This document shows positions 57,994-64,000 of a DNA stretch of 64,000 nt, one piece after another. Source of the stretch: Streptococcus suis (GTDB taxonomy: Bacteria; Bacillota; Bacilli; Lactobacillales; Streptococcaceae). The first letter of the stretch is position 1, and every line of letters begins with the position of its first letter. The position numbers and the translations under genes were made by a program. Below the pieces are notes generated by a model. It was not told the DNA's origin. It made no database searches and worked only from the letters and a program-made list of their open reading frames with translations. The DNA lies in NCBI RefSeq assembly GCF_024509555.1, contig NZ_JAMWEL010000008.1:26398-90397 (forward strand). Direction: 5' to 3'.

Positions 57994-59009
57994 TGGAAAA
58001 TTCTATTGATATTGTAATTACATGGGTTGACGGTAACGATTCAAATTGGCTTGAGGAACGTTCGAAATATACTCATGGAAATATTAATAAAGAGGGAATA
58101 GATAGTGCTAGATTCCGTGATTGGGGGACCTTAAAGTATGTTTTAAGAAGTATTGAAAAGAATGCTCCTTGGGTCAACAAAATATTTCTAATAACTGCTA
58201 ATCAAGTCCCAGAATGGTATAAAGAAAATAGTAAATTAACCATTATTTCACATAATGAATTTATTCCTAAAGAATATTTACCTACATTTTCATCGCATGT
58301 CATCGAATGTTTCTTGCACTTAGTTCCAGGGTTATCAGAAAAATTTATTTATTTCAATGATGATACATTAATTTTAAAACCATCGAAACCTGAGGATTTC
58401 TTTGTTAATAACCTACCTGTTGATTATGCTACATTACATCTTCATGCAGTTAAGAAAAGTTTGATGATACATCAAATTGCCAATAATTCCATCTCCATAA
58501 TAAATGAATATTTTGATTTCAAAAAAGTTCTAAAAGATCGAAAATATCAATGGATAAATTTACAATATGGTTTAAAGAAAAATCTTAAGACATTACTATT
58601 TAGCCATTCACCTAGATTCTCAGGAATTGAGCAACATCATATGCCTCAACCTTATTTAAAATCTACTTTTAAGGAGGTATGGTTAAGGGAAACAGATACA
58701 TTAATGGAGACAGCCAATCATAAGTTTCGCCATAAAAATGATATCAATCAGTGGCTATTTAGAAATTGGCAATTAGCATCAGGTAATTTCTATCCAATTT
58801 CTCCAAAATATCGAGGTTTGATGATTGATTTTGAGAAAAATGATGAAATCACGGAGTTGAATCGGTGTTTGACGGAACTACAAAGAAAAAGATATTTTAT
58901 GATATGTATAAATGATGGAGATGATATTGAAAATTTAGATTTAATTACTTTTAAAGTCGAAGAAGGTTTGGAGAGAGCATTTTCAGAAAAAGCTAGTTGG
59001 GAGATATAG
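57993..59009 (+). CDS. Stealth-family hexose-1-phosphate transferase
   Basis: A 338-residue Stealth protein. The conserved regions are visible in order: CR1 IDIVITWVDGND (about residues 4-15), CR2 with DWGTLKYVLRSIEKNAPWV and IFLITANQVPEW, the DD motif in FIYFNDDT (about 120-127), and CR3/CR4-like segments ending in KHNDIN-type residues (HKFRHKNDINQW). Stealth enzymes such as WefC make phosphodiester bonds by moving a sugar-1-phosphate. The capsule therefore probably has a phosphate in its backbone or side chain. Confidence 0.9.
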   Translation: MENSIDIVITWVDGNDSNWLEERSKYTHGNINKEGIDSARFRDWGTLKYVLRSIEKNAPWVNKIFLITANQVPEWYKENSKLTIISHNEFIPKEYLPTFSSHVIECFLHLVPGLSEKFIYFNDDTLILKPSKPEDFFVNNLPVDYATLHLHAVKKSLMIHQIANNSISIINEYFDFKKVLKDRKYQWINLQYGLKKNLKTLLFSHSPRFSGIEQHHMPQPYLKSTFKEVWLRETDTLMETANHKFRHKNDINQWLFRNWQLASGNFYPISPKYRGLMIDFEKNDEITELNRCLTELQRKRYFMICINDGDDIENLDLITFKVEEGLERAFSEKASWEI

Positions 59010-59023
59010 GAAGGGCGTGTAGT

Positions 59024-60019
59024 ATGTCAAAAGAAACAATTAGTGTAATAGTTCCAGTATACAATAGTGAAAAATCTATTTTTAACTGTATAGAGAGTAT
59101 TCTCTCACAATCTTTTACTGATTTTAAAATATATATTGTGAATGATGGTTCTACTGATAATTCAGATAAGATTTTAACTAAATTTGAAAATCATCCAAAA
59201 ATAAAAATAGTTTCTAAAGCTAATGAAGGAGTATCTATTGCAAGAAATGTAGGTTTAGATTTAGCCGAAGGGAAGTATATTGCATTTATTGATTCGGATG
59301 ATACTATTGAAAGAGATTATTTAAAAACGTTAGTTGATAATATAAATTATGAGGATGTAACTCTTGCTGTCTCATCATATAATGTTATTGATTTAGAGAA
59401 AAATACGAAATCAACTCCAAGTTTCTCAAAAAATGAATTGGATACTGACTTAGCAATTGAATATATTATTTCAGAAAAGGGTCCGCAAGGCTATCTATGG
59501 AATAAGTTATTTATTGCAGAAATTATCCATGCTACTAATTTACGATTTGATTCTGAAATTTTTATGGCTGAGGATTTACTTTTTGTAATTAATTATCTAG
59601 TTGATGCTGGAGGGAAAATAAAAATTACGAATTCGCCTGTATATAATTATATGATATATGGGAATAGTAGTAATAAGACTAGATTAGCTTCACTATCATT
59701 AGGATATGAAAAGTATTTCGAAAACTTTTTGTTATGTACAGAAAAAATTGATAGTCTTTTGCCTAAGAATTATAAAAAATCAAAGGTTGCAATACAAGGA
59801 AGAAAAGGAAGAATTGCGGTACAGTATCTAAGAGCAAATGCCTTAATGAAAAATGAATCAAAAAAACTATTAACGAAACTTAGAAAAATCGCAATTGAGA
59901 ACAGGCGTAGCTATTTTTTAGGTATCGACGGCGGACAAAAAGCAAGAGTTATTTATATTTTAACAGTATACTTCCCACTTATTTCAAAATTACGAGATAA
60001 GAAACATTATGGCTACTAA
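59024..60019 (+). CDS. GT2 family glycosyltransferase
   Basis: A 331-residue GT-A enzyme. The start at 59024 is chosen since AGGAAGGG lies 9-16 bases upstream; the longer frame from 58997 would overlap the previous gene. The N-terminal ISVIVPVYNSEKSI, the VNDGSTDNSDKI nucleotide loop, GVSIARNVGLDLAEGKYI and the DXD-type FIDSDDT (about residues 90-96) define the family. It is the last gene of the capsule operon. Donor and acceptor are not predictable. Confidence 0.9.
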   Translation: MSKETISVIVPVYNSEKSIFNCIESILSQSFTDFKIYIVNDGSTDNSDKILTKFENHPKIKIVSKANEGVSIARNVGLDLAEGKYIAFIDSDDTIERDYLKTLVDNINYEDVTLAVSSYNVIDLEKNTKSTPSFSKNELDTDLAIEYIISEKGPQGYLWNKLFIAEIIHATNLRFDSEIFMAEDLLFVINYLVDAGGKIKITNSPVYNYMIYGNSSNKTRLASLSLGYEKYFENFLLCTEKIDSLLPKNYKKSKVAIQGRKGRIAVQYLRANALMKNESKKLLTKLRKIAIENRRSYFLGIDGGQKARVIYILTVYFPLISKLRDKKHYGY

Positions 60020-60058
60020 GGTAATTTGTTAAACTGAGTAAGTTATCTGCCTCTTAAG

Positions 60059-60100
60059 TCTAATCTAAAATTTTCAATTTGATTAGATAATTTTTATTTT
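60059..60100 (+). terminator. Terminator of the capsule operon
   Basis: TCTAATC (60059-60065) pairs with GATTAGA (60081-60087), extended by AAATT/AATTT, then a T-rich run. Confidence 0.7.
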
Positions 60101-60210
60101 AATCTGAATATTTTACGAAATATTAATAAAAGTATACTTAAATTACTGATAGATTTTTGTGTCCAGAGATATAATAATATTTATGTCTAACCTTCAGGTA
60201 AGTCTTAATA

Positions 60211-60257
60211 AACAACCTTTTAAAATTGTTGCAATTTTTAAGAGGTTGTTTTATAAT
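60211..60257 (+). promoter_or_regulatory. Promoter embedded in an inverted repeat, before the repeat-rich LPXTG gene
   Basis: AACAACCT (60211-60218) pairs with AGGTTGTT (60243-60250), and an inner AAATTG pairs with CAATTT. The -35 TTGCAA (60229-60234) lies in the centre, and the -10 TATAAT (60252-60257) directly follows, with a 17-base spacer. The repeat could be a terminator for incoming transcripts or an operator. Confidence 0.6.
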
Positions 60258-60289
60258 AGGTTATGATTATTAATTTATAGGAGATTTCA

Positions 60290-62872
60290 ATGAAAAGAAA
60301 GAATTCTAGTATGTTCGTAAATAAACAATTATTTTCGATCCGTAAGGTTCACTTTGGGGCGGCTTCCGTCATTATTGGAGCATTAATTGCTTTTGGCAGT
60401 GGGAACGTAGTAAATGCTAATACTTTAGATGGGGCAGTAGTTGAAAATAGTTCGAATAGTGCACAAGCTTCTGAAGTAGTAGTCGAAAACAATGCTACAG
60501 AAGTTACAGGTTTGATAGCTGATACTAATAGTGCAGAGAATGATACAAGTCTTGCTTCTGCTGAATCTATTGATTTGACTTCAACAGAAGTAAAAACAAC
60601 TAACTATGTCGTAGATGCTAAGATTACTCTTTCTGATGAGTATATTTCTGCATTGGAAGACCGCAATTCCATTATGAATGAGTTGAAAGGTCAGAAAGAA
60701 GTTGATGGAGTATTGGTGTTTAATCAACCTAAAAAAGCGGCAGGATATAAAGAAGATGCAGAAAATCTTCAATTATTAGAAAATCTTGGTAAAGAACACC
60801 TAGTCTCAAATACTTATGCTGCTTCAGTTGAAGATAATAGCAGAGTTGTTGATCCATTAAATTTATCTGAGTCGGAATTCGAAGAACTCAATGTCTTCAG
60901 TGCTGACATTGCTAATCAAATTAGACAACAAATTATTGATAAACAAACACGAAACAATCAAACTGTTACAGTAGAAAAAGCATATGTTCCTGTAGGCATG
61001 CAAGATCTTGCATTTGAGGTAACTAACAAAGCTCATGCCATAGATAAGGAAAGAGGCCTTTCAGTTATCGTTGCAGGAGATACAGGTGGCTATCATGGAT
61101 ATGAGTATTTCCCTTGGGGAGATAAATCCTCAGGTACACCTGAAAGAACAGGGATAATTAGAGAGGCAATAGAAAATAATAAACTTGATTCCTCTCAGCT
61201 TGATTTGCATCCAGAATGGGGACAACGACCAGCAAGTACCTTTACTATTACTACCATTAATTCAACTTCTAGCAGTCATTATGATAATCGTATTTCATTA
61301 GTTGGAATGACAATGGGGAGATTGAAAGAATTAATTTATGAAGGTTATCGAACTGGTTTATTTACTCTTGCATCAGAGACTAGACCTGAAAGAAAATGGG
61401 AACATGCATTAAATTTGACGAGTTTAGAAACACGTCGTTTACCTCAGTATCAACCCAATACAATGATTAGTTCGGGGCTTTATTTCATCCAAAATAGGGA
61501 TACATGGGCGGTCAATCCCGCTACAGGGAAGAAAGAGGATACAAAAAAACCTGTATCACTTACTAATCAATACTTTGTCAACTTTAATTTTTATCAAGAT
61601 TCATATAGTCCTGTAATTGAAAATAGAATCAATCACGGGGAATCTGCACCAGGATATGTTGATGGATTTGATACTACTTTAATTCTTAATGTTAATCCAG
61701 AGGATACGACAGAAGAGCCAATAGGCGAAACATCAGGCGAGCCAACAGGTGAAACATCAGGTGAGCCAACAGGTGAAAGTTCAGGCGAGCCAACAGGTGA
61801 AAGTTCAGGCGAGCCAACAGGTGAAAGTTCAGGTGAGCCAACAGGTGAAAGTTCAGGCGAGCCAACAGGTGAAAGTTCAGGCGAGCCAACAGGTGAAAGT
61901 TCAGGCGAGCCAACAGGCGAAAGTTCAGGTGAGCCAACAGGTGAAACATCAGGCGAGCCAACAGGCGAAAGTTCAGGCGAGCCAACAGGTGAAACATCAG
62001 GCGAGCCAACAGGTGAAACATCAGGCGAGCCAACAGGTGAAACATCAGGCGAGCCAACGGGCGAAACATCAGGTGAGCCAACAGGTGAAACATCAGGCGA
62101 GCCAACAGGTGAAACATCAGGCGAGCCAACAGGCGAAAGTTCAGGTGAGCCAACAGGTGAAAGTTCAGGTGAGCCAACAGGTGAAAGTTCAGGCGAGCCA
62201 ACAGGTGAAAGTTCAGGCGAGCCAACAGGCGAAAGTTCAGGCGAGCCAACAGGCGAAAGTTCAGGCGAGCCAACAGGCGAAAGTTCAGGCGAGCCAACAG
62301 GTGAAACATCAGGCGAGCCAACAGGCGAAAGTTCAGGTGAGCCAACAGGTGAAAGTTCAGGCGAGCCAACGGGTGAAAGTTCAGGCGAGCCAACAGGCGA
62401 AAGTTCAGGCGAGCCAACAGGCGAAAGTTCAGGTGAGCCAACAGGCGAAAGTTCAGGCGAGCCAACAGGCGAAAGTTCAGGTGAGCCAACAGGTGAAAGT
62501 TCAGGTGAGCCAACAGGCGAAACATCAGGTGAGCCAACAGGCGAAACATCAGGTGAGCCAACAGGTGAAACTACAGGCGAGCCAACAGGTGAAACTACAG
62601 GCGAGCCAACAGGTGAAAGTTCAGGAGAGTCAACAGGCGAAAGTTCAGGCGAGCCAACACCTCCAACCCCAGAGGAGCCTAAACCAGAGGTTAAGCCAGA
62701 GGTTAAAACAGTTGTAAATACTATCGGTAATATTCCTTCGGGTTCAAGTGTTTCAAATAATTCAGCAAAAACTTTACCACAAACTGGTGAAGATACTTCA
62801 TTTGCCTCTATACTTGGAGTAAGTTTATTATCTAGTGCGTTATTCATTGCAAAGCGTCGTCGCGATGTATAG
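60290..62872 (+). CDS. LPXTG surface protein with SEC10/PgrA-like domain and long Gly-Glu-Pro-Thr repeats
   Basis: An 860-residue wall protein. A YSIRK signal ([16 protein letters not shown], about 15-30) is cleaved near VVNANT. A helical segment leads to a CAP/SEC10-PgrA-like domain (about 195-460) recognised from [36 protein letters not shown] and [10 protein letters not shown]; this domain occurs in surface-exclusion and adhesin-like proteins. Then come 39 copies of GEPTGE(S/T)S, a short Pro-rich end and LPQTG (829-833) with membrane helix. GGAG precedes the ATG. It directly follows the capsule operon and has its own promoter. A host-binding role is possible but not shown. Confidence 0.88.
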   Translation: MKRKNSSMFVNKQLFSIRKVHFGAASVIIGALIAFGSGNVVNANTLDGAVVENSSNSAQASEVVVENNATEVTGLIADTNSAENDTSLASAESIDLTSTEVKTTNYVVDAKITLSDEYISALEDRNSIMNELKGQKEVDGVLVFNQPKKAAGYKEDAENLQLLENLGKEHLVSNTYAASVEDNSRVVDPLNLSESEFEELNVFSADIANQIRQQIIDKQTRNNQTVTVEKAYVPVGMQDLAFEVTNKAHAIDKERGLSVIVAGDTGGYHGYEYFPWGDKSSGTPERTGIIREAIENNKLDSSQLDLHPEWGQRPASTFTITTINSTSSSHYDNRISLVGMTMGRLKELIYEGYRTGLFTLASETRPERKWEHALNLTSLETRRLPQYQPNTMISSGLYFIQNRDTWAVNPATGKKEDTKKPVSLTNQYFVNFNFYQDSYSPVIENRINHGESAPGYVDGFDTTLILNVNPEDTTEEPIGETSGEPTGETSGEPTGESSGEPTGESSGEPTGESSGEPTGESSGEPTGESSGEPTGESSGEPTGESSGEPTGETSGEPTGESSGEPTGETSGEPTGETSGEPTGETSGEPTGETSGEPTGETSGEPTGETSGEPTGESSGEPTGESSGEPTGESSGEPTGESSGEPTGESSGEPTGESSGEPTGESSGEPTGETSGEPTGESSGEPTGESSGEPTGESSGEPTGESSGEPTGESSGEPTGESSGEPTGESSGEPTGESSGEPTGETSGEPTGETSGEPTGETTGEPTGETTGEPTGESSGESTGESSGEPTPPTPEEPKPEVKPEVKTVVNTIGNIPSGSSVSNNSAKTLPQTGEDTSFASILGVSLLSSALFIAKRRRDV
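61715..62650 (+). repeat. 39 tandem 24-bp repeats in the LPXTG gene
   Basis: Units start with GAGCCAACAGG and stay in register from 61715 to 62650 (936 bases, 39 units). Variation is confined to synonymous T/C changes and Ser/Thr swaps. The absence of frame errors suggests selection for length. The copy number is likely to vary. Confidence 0.95.
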
Positions 62873-62957
62873 TAACACATATTAGTATAATGTTAGAAAA
62901 ATAATTAACTCAATATAACCTAGATTTAAGGTAGTAGCTCGATAACAGAGTCTATTG

Positions 62958-62996
62958 AAAACGTTCCATTGTCACTACGACTTTGGAACGTTTTTT
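62958..62996 (+). terminator. Terminator after the LPXTG gene
   Basis: AAACGTTCC (62958-62966) pairs with GGAACGTTT (62985-62993), with an inner GTC/GAC, and ends in T6. Confidence 0.88.
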
Positions 62997-63040
62997 AGTG
63001 CTACTACCCTGGACGGTTACTAGAAAATTTTTAGATGTCA

Positions 63041-63049
63041 TGCTATAAT
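63041..63049 (+). promoter_or_regulatory. Extended -10 promoter of the Rpn gene
   Basis: TGC-TATAAT (63041-63049), 69 bases before the ATG. Confidence 0.6.
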
Positions 63050-63117
63050 ATAACTAGAATATTTTCCGAATAAATAAGTAGAGAGTATTTCTCAATCAAA
63101 TTATTCGGGGGATAGAG

Positions 63118-63870
63118 ATGACAAAACGCCGTCAGGCAATCAGTCCTATGGCTGATATTATTGCAAAAAAGATTTTCAATGACCACGAAATTACCATTGA
63201 CTTTATTGATACCTTTTTAGGTTTTCGTCCCAAATCTGTTCAGATATTGAATGGGACTATTGCGGATGTGAAAAATGAAAGGACTAGACACTTTAGTACA
63301 AGGGTAGATATTTTGGCTCGGTTAGAAGATGGGACACAGGTCATTATCGAGATTCAGGTTGCCTATCAAAATAGTTTTATTAAGCGTTTGTGGACTTATT
63401 CCTGCCAACATTTGGTGAAGGACTTGCCCAATATTCGTGAGAAGGTCACGCAGACACATGATATATATAATAAAATTTCCCCAATTTATTCGATTGCTTT
63501 AGTGGCGAGTAAGTATTTCGAAGACGAAAAACCTATTCACAGTTTTGTAATGACTGAAAAAGATAGCTGTCAAATTTTAGAAATACCATTTGGTGACCAG
63601 GTAGAATTAAGGAAACCATTTGAAATGGTTATCATTGAGCTGAAAAAGTTTCGTAAGGGTCAACTTGGGAAAAATCAACGCCAATGGATTGAATTTTTTG
63701 CAAATAGAGAATTTAGTCAATCGACATCAGATATTATTGAAAAGGCAGAGAATCTGCTAAACAGAAATACATGGACAGAGGAGGAAATCGAAATGGTAGA
63801 TCAATGGTTGCGTAATGCCTCCAATCATTGTAACCGCCCAATAACAAAGTATATTGTAACCGCCCAATAA
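63118..63870 (+). CDS. Rpn family recombination-promoting nuclease (PD-(D/E)XK)
   Basis: A 250-residue protein of the Rpn/transposase_31 group, DNA endonucleases that promote RecA-independent recombination. The nuclease core is visible: STRVDILARLEDGTQVIIEIQV holds the Asp and the Glu-X-Gln of the PD-(D/E)XK site (about residues 61-82, read in parts). The opening ISPMADIIAKKIF is typical. Its last residues are altered by a 26-bp tandem duplication (63829-63880); without it the frame would run on to KSY and stop at 63901 in undistorted numbering. The protein is probably still functional because the core is whole. Confidence 0.88.
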   Translation: MTKRRQAISPMADIIAKKIFNDHEITIDFIDTFLGFRPKSVQILNGTIADVKNERTRHFSTRVDILARLEDGTQVIIEIQVAYQNSFIKRLWTYSCQHLVKDLPNIREKVTQTHDIYNKISPIYSIALVASKYFEDEKPIHSFVMTEKDSCQILEIPFGDQVELRKPFEMVIIELKKFRKGQLGKNQRQWIEFFANREFSQSTSDIIEKAENLLNRNTWTEEEIEMVDQWLRNASNHCNRPITKYIVTAQ

Positions 63871-63880
63871 CAAAGTATAT
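63829..63880 (+). repeat. 26-bp direct duplication at the end of the Rpn gene
   Basis: TGTAACCGCCCAATAACAAA and the next six bases occur twice in a row (the TAACCGCCCA block starts at 63831 and 63857). 26 is not a multiple of three, so the second copy is read in another frame and supplies the stop codon. Confidence 0.9.
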
Positions 63881-63882
63881 TG

Positions 63883-63921
63883 AAAAGGCTCCAAAGTCCT
63901 ATTGACTCTGGAACCTTTTTC
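63883..63921 (+). terminator. Terminator after the Rpn gene
   Basis: 63883-63898 pairs with 63904-63920 (AAAAGG...CCTTTTT, GTC/GAC inside) and is followed by TC-rich sequence. Confidence 0.75.
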
Positions 63922-64000
63922 TATTTACATGCTCTCTTAATTTTTTCCTTCCATGGCAAATAAGCCTCCAGCACCTCCTTTTTTGCGAGTGTCTCCTCAT
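63921..64000 (-). CDS. C-terminus of a probable IS66-type transposase (continues outside)
   Basis: On minus, the frame entering at 64000 reads 25 codons, including KKEVLEAYLPWKEKIKRACK, to a TAG at 63921-63923. The segment EAYLPW is, from memory, like the end of IS66 transposases of streptococci. Too little is visible to be sure, and the gene could be intact or broken. Confidence 0.45.
   Translation of the reverse strand, partial: EETLAKKEVLEAYLPWKEKIKRACK

Noticed and set aside
61715..62650. Regular direct repeats considered as a CRISPR array
   Set aside because: The 24-bp units are contiguous with no unique spacers, are coding, and no cas genes are present.
61633..62880. 415-codon open frame on the minus strand
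   Set aside because: It is a by-product of the in-frame 24-bp repeats of the LPXTG gene; no start signals and no recognisable protein.

Overview
The window is low-GC Gram-positive chromosome and reads as Streptococcus suis or a close relative (for example S. parasuis). The evidence is: YSIRK/LPXTG surface proteins; the capsule-locus flank order DegV (orfZ), MocR regulator (orfY), YaaA (orfX), then cpsA-D, which is the S. suis cps arrangement; and a modular intergenic repeat of the type scattered through S. suis genomes. No rRNA, tRNA or CRISPR array was seen.

Layout. 1-8.1 kb is housekeeping: the 3' part of an FtsK/SpoIIIE translocase, a VOC protein, rplK-rplA with an L1-type leader, a YghU-like GST, pyrH-frr, cvfB, panE and a DUF1801 gene. 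8.1-11.4 kb holds two tandem D,D-carboxypeptidase paralogues separated by an intergenic repeat, then yozE. 11.6-20.0 kb is one giant M26 zinc metalloprotease with about eleven G5-like modules. 20.0-20.7 kb is non-coding: a second, longer copy of the repeat and a strong small-RNA candidate whose promoter spacer holds nine G. phoH, a PepO lipoprotein, a GNAT acetyltransferase and an IS1182 remnant follow. 25.6-31.5 kb encodes a surface GH95 fucosidase with a collagen-like stalk. 31.6-38.2 kb carries an MBL hydrolase, a DinG-type nuclease/helicase and proBAC. 38.4-39.8 kb is a divergent TetR/DegV pair around a perfect palindrome. 40.1-45.6 kb is a surface GH20 hexosaminidase that lies between the orfZ and orfY equivalents. 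48.0-60.0 kb is a complete Wzx/Wzy capsule locus. 60.3-62.9 kb is an LPXTG protein with 39 copies of an 8-residue repeat, and the window ends with an Rpn nuclease and the tail of a probable transposase.

How it fits together. The theme is the cell surface and host glycans: peptidoglycan trimming, a secreted protease, two wall-anchored exoglycosidases (fucose and N-acetylhexosamine) that both have CcpA cre-like sites at their promoters, a capsule that probably contains galactofuranose and a sugar-phosphate link, and a repeat-rich adhesin-like protein. The most unusual candidate system is the 20.4-20.6 kb RNA: three stable hairpins, a pyrimidine-rich anti-Shine-Dalgarno loop that can pair with the ribosome binding sites of both glycosidase genes, a perfect terminator, and a G tract between -35 and -10 that could switch it on and off by slippage. 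A second RNA candidate is a pair of hairpins with complementary loops between frr and cvfB.
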